A stretch of DNA of 64,000 bases, taken from assembly GCA_029213005.1 (NCBI GenBank), contig JARGPI010000016.1, positions 1 through 64,000 of the forward strand, written 5' to 3'. Numbering within the stretch: position 1 is the stretch's first letter; every line of letters starts with the position of its first letter. Below, piece after piece: positions 42,726 to 51,633 of the stretch. This stretch comes from Verrucomicrobiales bacterium (GTDB taxonomy: Bacteria; Verrucomicrobiota; Verrucomicrobiia; Verrucomicrobiales; DEV007). The position numbers and the translations under genes are program-made. The notes under the pieces were generated by a model. The model searched no databases, was not told the origin of the DNA, and saw only the letters and a list, made by a program, of their open reading frames with translations.

Positions 42726-44276
42726 CTACCTGCTGATTTCAACCACGACAGGTGCACTGACATTTCTGAGACGATCCACCGAGCGGACCGCAATTCCCTC
42801 GACGCCCTCTTTCACTTCGTAACTCCGGTAAACGCCGGGCACGATTTTGGCGGGCATCCATTTCGAGTTTCGTTTCTCGTTGAGGATAAATTGAAAGACG
42901 GCTTCCTCGCCGGCTGGTTTGAATCGGGTCAGAAGAATCTCCTCACGATTGCTGAATAAATCGACTGTTGGTGGTGCGGGGGGAGTGTTATCAATCCAGG
43001 GGCTGGAAGGAATCAGCGCTTGTTCCGCCCAGAGCCCCTGCTTCAATGCTATCGCTCCCTGAAACTCTTTATTCATGAGGTGTTTCATGCTGAAAAGACA
43101 GGCTCCGGAGCTATCCGGGGTCAGGTCGCGGGTAAATTTTACCTGATTAACCAACTCGGTGGCTTTTTCGGATTCTCCGGCGCCCGCGATACTGAGTCCC
43201 GGCCAGAGGTGACGTGTTTTTAAGTTTTGCTCTTTCCACCAGACTAGCAGTTCGGAAAAGCTTTGGTTTTTCGCGGAAATCGGCCAGTAGAGCTGCGGCA
43301 TAAAGTAATCAACCCAACCCTGGTGAAGCCATAGACGGGCATCGGCATACAAAACGGAATATTGGTCCATACCAATCACGTTTTTCGGATGGCCGGGGCG
43401 CCAGATCCCGAAGGGGCTGATCCCGAATTCCACGTGGCTTTTCTCCGCCTTTATCTTCGGACCCAGCTCGCGGATAAATTGGTTCACAGCATCACGGCGC
43501 CAGTCTCCCCGGTTCAATTTCCCCCCGCTTTCAGTATAGATTTGATAGCTGGTATCGTCTGGAAAGTCCTGACCTTTGTGATAGGCGGGGTAGGGGTAAA
43601 AGTAGTCATCAAAATGAACCCCGTCGATGTCGTAACGGGACACCACATCCATAATCACGTTGGTGGAGCGCACTTTCGATTCTTTTTCCGTAGGGACCAT
43701 CCACCAGTAACCTTCGTCTCCCAGTTTTACGACCAGCTCCGGATTTTGTTTAACGATCGAGGAGTTGCTGATCGGGCCCCGGTTGGCTTTGTGGTTAGCC
43801 CGGTAGGGGTTGAACCAGGCGTGAAGGTGAATGCCCCGCTTATGCGCTTCATCGATCCAAAATTGAAGGGGATCGTAAAGCGGGCTCGGGGCCTTGCCCT
43901 GTTCGCCGGTCAGGTAGTATGACCAGGGCTCATGACTCGACTGGTAGAGCGCATCGGCTTGTGGCCGCACCTGAAAAATCACCGCGTTCATATTCAGGGC
44001 CTGGAGCCGGTTGAGGATCGCCACGGCTTCGCTTTTCTGAGCGTCAACGGTCAGAGTCGGGCTTGATGGCCAGTCGATATTGTCGACCGTCGCAACCCAG
44101 GCGGCCCGAAATTCCCGGGGAGGGAGAGGGATAACCTCGCCTTCGGCGGCGCTGACTCCCTCTCCGATGCGGGTCTCCGCCTCGGAATTTCCGCCGCAAC
44201 CGCTGAAAAGGACGGGAAACATAATTGCGGTGAAAAGCAGGAGTGTCGGGTGGTGAATCAAGTTGAGTGGTGCCAT
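42726..44276 (-). CDS. GHL10/DUF187 glycosyl hydrolase-like lipoprotein
   Basis: A 516-residue predicted lipoprotein: signal with lipobox LFSGC, then the GHL10 (DUF187) TIM-barrel domain. Its hallmarks are FRAAWVATVDNIDWPS, FQVRPQADALYQS, the HAWFNPYRAN block, and DGVHFDDYFYPYP with candidate acidic catalytic residues, then SPFGIWRPG. A fibronectin-like beta domain of about 90 residues ends the protein. The family is thought to cut glycosidic bonds, possibly in peptidoglycan or exopolysaccharide; the substrate is not known. Confidence 0.88.
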   Translation of the reverse strand: MAPLNLIHHPTLLLFTAIMFPVLFSGCGGNSEAETRIGEGVSAAEGEVIPLPPREFRAAWVATVDNIDWPSSPTLTVDAQKSEAVAILNRLQALNMNAVIFQVRPQADALYQSSHEPWSYYLTGEQGKAPSPLYDPLQFWIDEAHKRGIHLHAWFNPYRANHKANRGPISNSSIVKQNPELVVKLGDEGYWWMVPTEKESKVRSTNVIMDVVSRYDIDGVHFDDYFYPYPAYHKGQDFPDDTSYQIYTESGGKLNRGDWRRDAVNQFIRELGPKIKAEKSHVEFGISPFGIWRPGHPKNVIGMDQYSVLYADARLWLHQGWVDYFMPQLYWPISAKNQSFSELLVWWKEQNLKTRHLWPGLSIAGAGESEKATELVNQVKFTRDLTPDSSGACLFSMKHLMNKEFQGAIALKQGLWAEQALIPSSPWIDNTPPAPPTVDLFSNREEILLTRFKPAGEEAVFQFILNEKRNSKWMPAKIVPGVYRSYEVKEGVEGIAVRSVDRLRNVSAPVVVEISR

Positions 44277-44318
44277 TTCAAGTTCCGCGAGAAGACGACG
44301 GAATAATGTAGCCGCAAT

Positions 44319-44678
44319 TTAAGAGGTCAACTCTTCCCTTACTTTTCGCGGAAGTTTGGCAACGACCAAATCATAGGAATGGTCGACTAGATCCTGAATC
44401 AGCCGGGACGAAAGAGAGCCGTCAAGAACGAGGGTATTCCAATGACGTTTGTTCATGTGGTAGCCGGGGAGAATCGCTTCGTGCTCTTCACGAAGCGTTT
44501 CGGCCCGATCCGGATCACATTTTAGATTGCTGCGGCCCAGGCCGTCGTGATCGTCGACACCGAGAGTGGCAAACATCTTGCCTCTGATTTTGTAAACCAA
44601 AACATCCGGACCAAAGGGCTGCTCCTCGGTCGCTCCCGGTTTCGAGAGCAGGTACTCACGAATTTCGTCAGCGAACAT
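44319..44678 (-). CDS. MmcQ/YjbR family protein
   Basis: A 119-residue protein of the MmcQ/YjbR (CyaY-like double-wing) family. Hallmarks are PGATEEQPFGPDVLVYKIRGKMFA, the LKCDP block and the GYHMNKRHWNTL segment. Members are predicted DNA-binding proteins of unknown role. It starts 2 bases after the stop of the FecR-like gene and is probably the third gene of the sigma factor operon. Confidence 0.88.
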   Translation of the reverse strand: MFADEIREYLLSKPGATEEQPFGPDVLVYKIRGKMFATLGVDDHDGLGRSNLKCDPDRAETLREEHEAILPGYHMNKRHWNTLVLDGSLSSRLIQDLVDHSYDLVVAKLPRKVREELTS

Positions 44679-44680
44679 GC

Positions 44681-46330
44681 TTACTTCAAAGCCACAAGCA
44701 CTCTAACCTGATCGATGTCAGTCGCGTTGCTTTTCAATTTCAAATTGAGAGTGCGACCGTCTTCGCTCAGAAGGATCTGGTCACCGATTGAATCAAGACC
44801 GCGATTGGAATTTTCTGCGAGGTGCTGAGTGGAAGCGCCCACCATCCGATCGCTCTCCCAAAGTCTTTCCGAGCTGAAAATCACACCCACTACCGGGTGA
44901 TCGAAGGTCATAGAGGCTTCGATCTCTTCATCCTCGGGCTGGTCTTCATTTTTCCAAAGTTGGAGGAGGTAGCTTCGCATTTCTTCGCCGTTGGAAGCCA
45001 GAGCACGACCTTCGGTTTTGCTGTCGCTGCTGCTGGCGAAATATCCGGGACGGATCACATCGACCTCCATGGTTGACTCAGGCTTGAAGCGTTCTCTTTC
45101 CACAAACACCCGGATTTCCCCGGAATCACTCTGTTTTGAACTGGAAGTAATGCCGGGCAATTCAATGACAATATCTCCGAGATTCTTTTCGATACCCGAA
45201 ACCAGTTCCCACGCTTTCGAAAAAGCCCGGGGATTGTAGGGAACATCGACAAACTTAGAGTGGGAGTGATCCGCTTTGATCGCCTCGAATTCGTAGACAT
45301 CGCGGCAAATCGTGGACTCGGACATACAGATACCGGTTTCGCCGGAGAACACAATCGCCTCCGTTGAGTCGCTGGAACGGGCATCCAGTCCCACGGTGAT
45401 GGCTCCTTTCGAAAAGCGCACGTTTTTGGCTGAAAGTCCGATCCCGATGGGTTGACCTGTCGTCAGATCGGTTCGGTCGCTGGTTGCCAGGGCGATTCCT
45501 TCCAGCAAGACGGCGTCGCCACTGTCATCAACTTCAAAAACTGCGGGGCCTTGAACGGCGAGCGACTTTCCGTCTGCCAGTTCGATCGACACGGCACCGG
45601 ATTCGAGCCGGTAAGTTCCTTTTACGAATTTTCCTTCGCGATTGGGTTGGGAATCAGGCGCCCAGATCGCGTCGACGGTCGATTTCCTGATTTTCGCGAC
45701 CGCGCCGGAGGAAAGGCTGCTTTCCAGTCCGGATGTGATAAAAAAGGCACCGATGGCGACCGCCGCGGCAAGACTCGCAACGGCTGCGACCTTGGTTTTC
45801 CAGGAACGTCCCGGGAAGGCCACCACGTTGTCGGGTTGCTCCCGCTCGATTTCCTCCAGTTTTTTGGAGAAATCCTCTACAAAATGATCTTCATTGGTTT
45901 CGGCCCACATGCGGGTCACTAGCGAATCGACAAAAGCGTTCTCACTTTTAGCGCTCGAAACGATCTGAGCGATCATTTCATCTTCGAACAACTCGGATCG
46001 AAGGTTGGCGGCGAGATCCGGAGCGTCGAGCAGGTTTCTGGCTAACTCATCCGCTGCCGCCGATGACAAATCGCCGTCCCGGGCCAGGCTGACTCGTTCT
46101 TCGACGGAGAGATCCCGAAATTCCAGAGAATCGAAAAGGGACTGATCCTGAGCTGAAGCATCGTCCCTTACGGCGTGCCGAATCCATTCAGAAAATTGCA
46201 ATTCCTCTCTCAACTCCTCGGCCAGAGTTGGATCTCTGCCTACCATCTCACTGAGACGTGCCACTTCGAAGTCGGAGGCTTCCCCGGCGACAAGGCGGTC
46301 AATCAGAGTTTCTGAATCGTTGGATTCCAT
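44681..46330 (-). CDS. FecR-domain anti-sigma-like membrane protein
   Basis: A 549-residue protein encoded just after an ECF sigma factor. The N-terminal half (about 1-170) is helical and acidic with two repeats of an anti-sigma-like DRLVAGEAS/ARDGDLSSAAADELA pattern; a single membrane span lies at about 180-205; a FecR-like beta domain (TYRLESGAVSIELADGKSLAVQGPAVFEV) follows outside; and a large periplasmic C-terminal region of about 300 residues contains a LamG- or jellyroll-like pattern. The layout indicates a membrane anti-sigma factor that holds the upstream sigma factor. Confidence 0.85.
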   Translation of the reverse strand: MESNDSETLIDRLVAGEASDFEVARLSEMVGRDPTLAEELREELQFSEWIRHAVRDDASAQDQSLFDSLEFRDLSVEERVSLARDGDLSSAAADELARNLLDAPDLAANLRSELFEDEMIAQIVSSAKSENAFVDSLVTRMWAETNEDHFVEDFSKKLEEIEREQPDNVVAFPGRSWKTKVAAVASLAAAVAIGAFFITSGLESSLSSGAVAKIRKSTVDAIWAPDSQPNREGKFVKGTYRLESGAVSIELADGKSLAVQGPAVFEVDDSGDAVLLEGIALATSDRTDLTTGQPIGIGLSAKNVRFSKGAITVGLDARSSDSTEAIVFSGETGICMSESTICRDVYEFEAIKADHSHSKFVDVPYNPRAFSKAWELVSGIEKNLGDIVIELPGITSSSKQSDSGEIRVFVERERFKPESTMEVDVIRPGYFASSSDSKTEGRALASNGEEMRSYLLQLWKNEDQPEDEEIEASMTFDHPVVGVIFSSERLWESDRMVGASTQHLAENSNRGLDSIGDQILLSEDGRTLNLKLKSNATDIDQVRVLVALK

Positions 46331-46343
46331 TATTTAAGTTTAG

Positions 46344-46886
46344 TTAAGCACCGAATAATTCCATTCTTTTTTCCATGCATTTCCGAAGGGAAGCGCGAAG
46401 GCGTTCCAGAGCTTTCCGAACCGCCGGGGGCTTCATTCCAAAGGTTTCGGCAATATCGAGCGCCGAAGAGTTATTTTCGTATTTTGCTTTAATCAGAGAG
46501 AGACTTTTCTCGGGCAACTCCCGAATGCATTCCCTGAGAGCATTGACCTTAGCGAGACCCCGGTCGCCCAGTTCTTCTGCTTCGTATTCCGGGGTGGAAG
46601 AGGTGGAAAGAAGCACATCCGTCAGATTGTCAGAAATAATCCGTTTTCTGCGGGCATCCTTCCGGCGTTCGTTGATCACCAAATTACGGGCGATCCCTCG
46701 CAACCATGCGCCAAAGTCCCGATCTTTATCGAATTCATCGAGTCGATTGTAGGCCACGATAAAAGCTTCCTGAGCAATGTCGTCCACCCAAAGCGGGTTG
46801 ACGCCCAGCGATCTGACGAAACCTCGCAAACTTGCGTGGTGCTCGCGGACTTGCCTGACAAACAATTCCTGATCGCTTTTATCCAT
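46344..46886 (-). CDS. ECF sigma factor (PVC type)
   Basis: A 180-residue sigma-70-family factor with region 2 (VDDIAQEAFIVAYNRLDEFDKDRDFGAWLRGIARN) and region 4 (LPEKSLSLIKAKYENNSSALDIAETFGMKPPAVRKALERLR). It matches ECF factors typical of Planctomycetota/Verrucomicrobiota. The partner FecR-like anti-sigma gene follows by 13 bases. Direct repeats lie 97-131 bases upstream of its start and may be control sites. Confidence 0.92.
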   Translation of the reverse strand: MDKSDQELFVRQVREHHASLRGFVRSLGVNPLWVDDIAQEAFIVAYNRLDEFDKDRDFGAWLRGIARNLVINERRKDARRKRIISDNLTDVLLSTSSTPEYEAEELGDRGLAKVNALRECIRELPEKSLSLIKAKYENNSSALDIAETFGMKPPAVRKALERLRASLRKCMEKRMELFGA

Positions 46887-46982
46887 GTTGTTCTCTTAAA
46901 ATAGTCGCGAAGAGGCGGGGTGTGACCGGAATTTCGGTTAATTCACAAAAAAAGTAAGATTACGTCACAAAATTCCGTCAAA

Positions 46983-47017
46983 TACGCAATTAAGGTATTA
47001 CATACGCGATTAAGGTG
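46983..47017. repeat. Two direct repeats upstream of the ECF sigma gene
   Basis: TACGCAATTAAGGTA at 46983-46997 and TACGCGATTAAGGTG at 47003-47017 differ at 2 of 15 positions and are spaced 20 bases start to start, close to two helix turns. They lie upstream of the minus-strand sigma gene, so they may be tandem operator or activator sites. This is inference from position and spacing. Confidence 0.6.
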
Positions 47018-47039
47018 TATGATTGATACACTTTTTGAT

Positions 47040-47136
47040 CCGGGTGAAAACCCGGCCCGCAATATAACCCCCGAAACCTTTAGTTGTCTCTCCCGATACT
47101 GGTCGGAAGCCTCCCCGGGCTTCCGGCCCATTTCTT
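47040..47136. other. Two stem-loops 3' of the TPR-GT9 gene
   Basis: CCGGGT-GAAA-ACCCGG (47040-47055) is a 6-bp hairpin with a GNRA-type tetraloop. A larger 10-bp stem GGTCGGAAGC/GCTTCCGGCC (47101-47128) follows, then CATTTCTTTT on the plus strand. The T-rich side faces away from the neighbouring minus-strand gene, so the second stem is only a doubtful terminator. Confidence 0.4.
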
Positions 47137-48288
47137 TTAGAAGTGAGCGACTTCCTGGATTATTTGATCGATAGGCGACTGCCAGTCATCGGGTATCGGC
47201 TGCCGAAACAACCTTGTGTTCGGATACCAGAGGGAGTCACTCCGATTGATTCCCCAGCGCCAATCTGGGACATGGGAAAGGATGCAGTAAGTCTTTTTCC
47301 CCAGAGCTCCCGCAAGATGGGCTACAGCGGTGTCGATGGTGATCACCAGATCGAGTGAGTGAATTACCGCTGCGAGATCGGCGAAATCGGAAATTTCATT
47401 GTGTAGCTCGGTAATGGCTCCCGCCAAACCGGCCTGGTTGATTTCTTCGCCGAAGGATTGGTGATGGAGGTGGAAAAAATGGAGGTCGGCGTGCGCTTCC
47501 GAAAGCTGAATCAAAGGTTTCAGATCAGAGAGTCGAACCGAGCGGATTTTGTCGCGGCCGTTGACGTCGCTTCCTTTCCAAATCACTCCGATTTTCCGGC
47601 CGGACACATGATTTATCCGGCTGTCCGCTCTTAGAGGAGGAGCGACCAGATAACCGGGCGTTGTAGGGATCTGCTTTGCTTCAGCATTGATCACAGCGGG
47701 AATGCTGAGCAGGCGGGTCCAGTAGGTGAACTCCAGGGCTTGATCGGATTGCAAAACCGAGCCCAGCTGCGGATTCGCTTCGCCGAGGCGCCGCAGGGGC
47801 TTTTTGATGTCCAAAAACACTTCGGCCCCGGCTTCCACGAGAAAGCGGGAGAATCTCAGGAATTGGATGGTGTCCCCATAGCCCTGTTCATCAATCACGA
47901 CGATTCGACAGTTCCGGAGAGATTCGCCTCTCCATTTTCGCTCCTCCGGGAGGGTTTTAAATTTGTCCGCGAGCGTAGCTGTCCATTCGTATTCCGGCCA
48001 TCCCAGCGAAAAGTCTTCATTGAGGAGGTGAAGCATTCCCAGAGTGACGTGGGGGCGATTAAATTCAGGATTGAGTTCGATGGCGCGCTTCGCAAAGTTT
48101 TTAGCTCTGTCGAACTGACCCAGTTCGTAGAGCGTCGCTGCGATATTGCCATTTAAGACCGTGTGACGTGCATTGATCTGATACGAGCGGGAGTAGGCAC
48201 GAAGCGCCTGGTCAAATTCCCCGTTTCCGAAGGCTTCGTTACCCGATTCGAAATGCAGCGAAAATTCCCCGGATTTGTCAGGAGTCAT
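47137..48288 (-). CDS. TPR protein with GT9-like glycosyltransferase domain
   Basis: A 383-residue protein with about three N-terminal TPR motifs (NEAFGNGEFDQALRAYSRSY onward, residues 10-110) and a C-terminal domain resembling family 9/O-GlcNAc-transferase-like glycosyltransferases: VIDEQGYGDTIQFLRFSRF, GVIWKGS, LDLVITIDTAVAHLAGALGK and the ending DWRWGINRSDSLWYPNTRLFRQ. Transfer of a sugar or heptose to a protein or lipid is the family expectation; acceptor unknown. The ATG at 48288 overlaps the TGA of the deaminase gene (ATGA), which decides the start. Confidence 0.85.
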   Translation of the reverse strand: MTPDKSGEFSLHFESGNEAFGNGEFDQALRAYSRSYQINARHTVLNGNIAATLYELGQFDRAKNFAKRAIELNPEFNRPHVTLGMLHLLNEDFSLGWPEYEWTATLADKFKTLPEERKWRGESLRNCRIVVIDEQGYGDTIQFLRFSRFLVEAGAEVFLDIKKPLRRLGEANPQLGSVLQSDQALEFTYWTRLLSIPAVINAEAKQIPTTPGYLVAPPLRADSRINHVSGRKIGVIWKGSDVNGRDKIRSVRLSDLKPLIQLSEAHADLHFFHLHHQSFGEEINQAGLAGAITELHNEISDFADLAAVIHSLDLVITIDTAVAHLAGALGKKTYCILSHVPDWRWGINRSDSLWYPNTRLFRQPIPDDWQSPIDQIIQEVAHF

Positions 48289-48722
48289 ACCCCGATGTCT
48301 TCGTTCCAAAGTTCCGGTTTGTTCTCAATAAACGAGCGCATCATCGACACGCAATCTTCGTTCTGGAGGACTTCCACGGTGACCCCTCGACTTCGGAGCC
48401 ACTCCTCTTCACCGGTAAAGGTTTGATTTTCGCCAACGATAACTTTGGGGATTCCATATAGTAGAATCGTTCCGCTGCACATGCTGCAGGGCGATAAAGT
48501 GGTGTAGATCGTGCACTCTCTATAGATCGCAGCCGGTTGTCGCCCGGCATTTTCGAGAGCGTCCATTTCCCCGTGGAGAATTGGGCTGCCTTTCTGGACG
48601 CGGCGATTGTGACCACGACCGATAATCTTACCGTCGTGAACGAGAACGCTTCCGATCGGGATGCCACCTTCGGCAAGTCCTTCCATCGCTTCGTCTATGG
48701 CTGCTTTTAAAAATGGGTCCAT
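48285..48722 (-). CDS. Cytosine deaminase, yeast FCY1-like
   Basis: A 145-residue zinc deaminase of the CDA fold. HGE at 50-52 (His50, Glu52) and PCSMC with Cys79/Cys82 form the zinc site. The end PELWNEDIGV matches the tail of yeast cytosine deaminase rather than tRNA adenosine deaminases or guanine deaminases. Such enzymes convert cytosine to uracil. It lies between a hydantoinase and a glycosyltransferase gene in the same direction, overlapping the latter by ATGA. Assignment to cytosine rather than another base is likely but not proven. Confidence 0.82.
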   Translation of the reverse strand: MDPFLKAAIDEAMEGLAEGGIPIGSVLVHDGKIIGRGHNRRVQKGSPILHGEMDALENAGRQPAAIYRECTIYTTLSPCSMCSGTILLYGIPKVIVGENQTFTGEEEWLRSRGVTVEVLQNEDCVSMMRSFIENKPELWNEDIGV

Positions 48723-48734
48723 CGTGATGTATAT

Positions 48735-50162
48735 TTAACGGGTCTTTCTCCGGAGGAGTTTTCCCAGTCCCGGCGTGCCGATAAATTGACCGTCCCGGGC
48801 GGCAACCGTTCCTCTGATGGTGGTTGCCGAGGGGCGTCCTTTGATCTCAACGCCTTCAAATCCACTGTAGTCGGTATTCATTAATTGGGTGTCGACTGAA
48901 ATCACACCGCGATAATCGGGGTCGTAAACCACGAGGTCGGCGTCGCCACCTATCGTGATGTCACCTTTCCGTGGGTGAAGCCCGAATTGTTTTGCCGCAT
49001 TGGTAGAGGCGACGGCGACGAAGGTCGATAAATCAATCTTCCCGGTAGTCACGCCATAAGTATAGAGAAGGTTGACTCGATCCTCTACCGATGGGATTCC
49101 GTTAGGGATCAGGGTGAAGTCCGCCGGTCGATGAAGCGGGTTAAATTTAGCATCCACCGCTTTTTCCGGATCGGGATGGCCCATGTGTTTCTGAGTATGG
49201 AAATCAAAAGGCGCGTGATCGGTCGCTACTGTGGCGATTGTGCCGTCGGCCAGTTTTTTCCATAGAAAGTCCTGGTGTTCCCGTGAACGAATCGGGGGCG
49301 ACATGACAAATTTTGCTCCTTCGAAATCGGGGCGTTCCGCGTAGGAGCTATCGAGAATCAAATAGGGAATCACGGTTTCAATGGTCGCTTTAACACCGCG
49401 AACTTTTGCCGAGGTAATGGCTTCAACGGCAGGTTTGCAGGAGGTGTGAACCACATAGACCTCGGCGCCCGTCATTTCAGCGAATGCCATAAGGTGGGAA
49501 CATCCCTCGGCTTCGACGGTAACGGGGCGCGATGGTTCGTGCCATTCCGGACCCAGTTTGCCTTCCGCGACCAGTTTTGCCTGAGTCTCAGCGACGAGAT
49601 CCGCGTTTTCGCAGTGGGCGGTGACGACGACCCCCAGTTCCTTCGCGAGCCTCAGGGTCTGATAGAGTTCGCGGTCGTCGATACCGAAAGCTCCTTTGTA
49701 GGCGAGGAATACTTTGAATGAGGTGATGCCCTCTTTTTCCACGATTTCACGAAGTTGCTCTTCCCGGGAGTCATCGAATCCGGTCACTCCCATGTGGAAG
49801 GAGTAGTCGCAGGCAGAAATGCCTTCAGCCTTGGAATTCCACAATTTAAAGGCGTCGCGAGGTTCCTCCGATCGCGACGGGCAGCACATTTCGATCAGCG
49901 TGGTTGTCCCCCCAACCAGCGCGGCTCGGCTCGCGGAATCGTAGTCGTCCTTCGAAAAGGTCCCCATAAAAGGGAGGTAGATATGAACATGGGGATCGAT
50001 GAATCCCGGGAAGACATATTTTCCCGAGGCGTCGATCACTTCATCAGCGGATCGGTCGAGGTTTTCCCCGATTTCGGTAATCGTTTCCCCTTCGCAATAA
50101 ATGTCAGCAAAGCGGCGCTCCCGGGCTGTGACGATTTCCCCGTTTTTGATGAGAAGAGACAT
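48735..50162 (-). CDS. Dihydropyrimidinase/D-hydantoinase
   Basis: A 475-residue cyclic amidohydrolase that opens dihydropyrimidine or hydantoin rings. It has DPHVH near residue 56, the carbamylated-lysine block SFKVFLAYKG, VTAHCEN, VVHTSC, the MSPPIR segment and the final ATDHAPFDF aspartate. These match dihydropyrimidinase/hydantoinase better than allantoinase or dihydroorotase. It sits 12 bases before the cytosine deaminase gene, suggesting shared use in pyrimidine breakdown. No dihydropyrimidine dehydrogenase or beta-ureidopropionase is in the window. Confidence 0.88.
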   Translation of the reverse strand: MSLLIKNGEIVTARERRFADIYCEGETITEIGENLDRSADEVIDASGKYVFPGFIDPHVHIYLPFMGTFSKDDYDSASRAALVGGTTTLIEMCCPSRSEEPRDAFKLWNSKAEGISACDYSFHMGVTGFDDSREEQLREIVEKEGITSFKVFLAYKGAFGIDDRELYQTLRLAKELGVVVTAHCENADLVAETQAKLVAEGKLGPEWHEPSRPVTVEAEGCSHLMAFAEMTGAEVYVVHTSCKPAVEAITSAKVRGVKATIETVIPYLILDSSYAERPDFEGAKFVMSPPIRSREHQDFLWKKLADGTIATVATDHAPFDFHTQKHMGHPDPEKAVDAKFNPLHRPADFTLIPNGIPSVEDRVNLLYTYGVTTGKIDLSTFVAVASTNAAKQFGLHPRKGDITIGGDADLVVYDPDYRGVISVDTQLMNTDYSGFEGVEIKGRPSATTIRGTVAARDGQFIGTPGLGKLLRRKTR

Positions 50163-50256
50163 TCCCCATTATGGACCAGTATTGGACCGTTTTGAAGCGG
50201 GAAAATACTCATCGGGGATGCTTCCCCAAGAGTATTCATCGATAATTAAGACCGGT

Positions 50257-51570
50257 TTAGACCTCCGGGTACTTCCATTCGCCGCGATACTCTCTGCGGA
50301 GCAGCTGGTTCGCTTCAGGATCGCCGATAATTTGTTCTTTCTCGCCATCCCACTTGATACTGCGACCGGCTTTCCAACTCAGCATGCCGAGAAGGCTGAG
50401 ATTGGTGGAAAGGTGGCCGATCTCAACATCGGCGACGGGGTGACGTTTCTCTTCGATTGATTCAATGAAGTCGCGCCAGAGAGGAGGGACGTTGTGACCG
50501 TCTTTCTCGTTGTCGAATTTGGGATCTTCGTGAGCGACGACATCGCCTTTGGGATTGTAAAACGTCCATCCGTCGCGCCAGCCCATGTGAAAGGTGCCTT
50601 TTGATCCATAGAAATAGCAGCCGACTTTGGAGTTTTCCGGGCCGTTTCCGGCAAAGCGGCGGTGTTCCCAGACGGCAGTGAAGTTTTCAAATTCGTAGGT
50701 GGCAACCTGATGGTCCGGGGCGTCAGAGGTTTGCTCTTTTTCATTGAGAACCGCTTCGCCACGGATGGGGCGCCCGCCGGTGCAATAAACTGATTTGGGG
50801 TGTTTCTCCTCACTCCACCAGAGCACCTGGTCGAGCCAGTGAACGCCCCAGTCGCCAAGGGTGCCGTTCGCGAAATCAAGAAAGTTACGAAATCCGCCGG
50901 GATGGATTTTTTTATTAAACGGACGCAGCGGTGCCGGCCCGCAATAGAGATCCCAATCGAGATTGTCGGGAACTTCTGAGTTGGCGGTGGGGGCTTCTTT
51001 GCCTCCACCTCCGTGGGCGAACATCCGGACCATTCCGATCTCACCGGCGCCTCCTTCTTTGAGAAACTTCATGCCACTGACATGGTGAGGGCCGATGCGG
51101 CGGTGGAGTCCGACCTGGACGACCCGTTCGGCTGCGCGGGCGGCGTTGACCATAGCACGGCTTTCCTGAACAGTGTGACCGGTTGGTTTTTCGACAAAGA
51201 CGTGAGCACCGGCTTGGACACAGGCGATCGATTGCAGCGAATGCCAGTGATCCGGCGTGGAAATGATGACGATCTCGAGATTTTCCTTCTCCAGCATTTC
51301 GCGGTAGTCACGATACATTTTCGGCATGTTACCGGTGAGCCCTTCAACTTCATCGGCGGAGACTTCCAGCTCGTCGGCATCGACATCGCACAGTGCAACG
51401 ATGTCACAGCTGCCGTCGGCGAGGGCGACCCGGAGGATATTCATGCCCCACCAGCCGCTTCCAATCAGAGCGGTGCGGTATTTTTTCCCGGATTTGTTTT
51501 GTCCAATGATGAGGGGGGACATGCCGGTAGCTACCGCACCGGCGAGAAAGTGACGCCTTTTCAGATCCAT
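50257..51570 (-). CDS. Exported Gfo/Idh/MocA family oxidoreductase
   Basis: A 437-residue NAD(P)-dependent oxidoreductase with a Tat-type signal (LKRRHFLAGAVATG). The Rossmann fold begins TALIGSGWWGMNILRVAL, followed by the CDVD and VFVEKPTGHT blocks with the family lysine. Exported Gfo/Idh/MocA proteins are abundant in PVC bacteria and act on sugars or cyclitols; the substrate is unknown. The ATG at 51570 was chosen over a TTG four codons upstream. Confidence 0.9.
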   Translation of the reverse strand: MDLKRRHFLAGAVATGMSPLIIGQNKSGKKYRTALIGSGWWGMNILRVALADGSCDIVALCDVDADELEVSADEVEGLTGNMPKMYRDYREMLEKENLEIVIISTPDHWHSLQSIACVQAGAHVFVEKPTGHTVQESRAMVNAARAAERVVQVGLHRRIGPHHVSGMKFLKEGGAGEIGMVRMFAHGGGGKEAPTANSEVPDNLDWDLYCGPAPLRPFNKKIHPGGFRNFLDFANGTLGDWGVHWLDQVLWWSEEKHPKSVYCTGGRPIRGEAVLNEKEQTSDAPDHQVATYEFENFTAVWEHRRFAGNGPENSKVGCYFYGSKGTFHMGWRDGWTFYNPKGDVVAHEDPKFDNEKDGHNVPPLWRDFIESIEEKRHPVADVEIGHLSTNLSLLGMLSWKAGRSIKWDGEKEQIIGDPEANQLLRREYRGEWKYPEV

Positions 51571-51633
51571 AAGTGTTGTCAAACTGGCATCAAATACCTT
51601 CGACGCGACTTCGGAAATTGGCGCGATTGCTTT

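Noticed and set aside
43362..43922. A 186-codon plus-strand frame opposite the GHL10 gene
   Set aside because: Lies inside a well-supported TIM-barrel gene and has no signals of its own.
47101..47136. Stem-loop as the terminator of the TPR-GT9 gene
   Set aside because: The T-rich tail is on the plus strand while the gene reads on the minus strand. Kept only as a low-confidence stem-loop.
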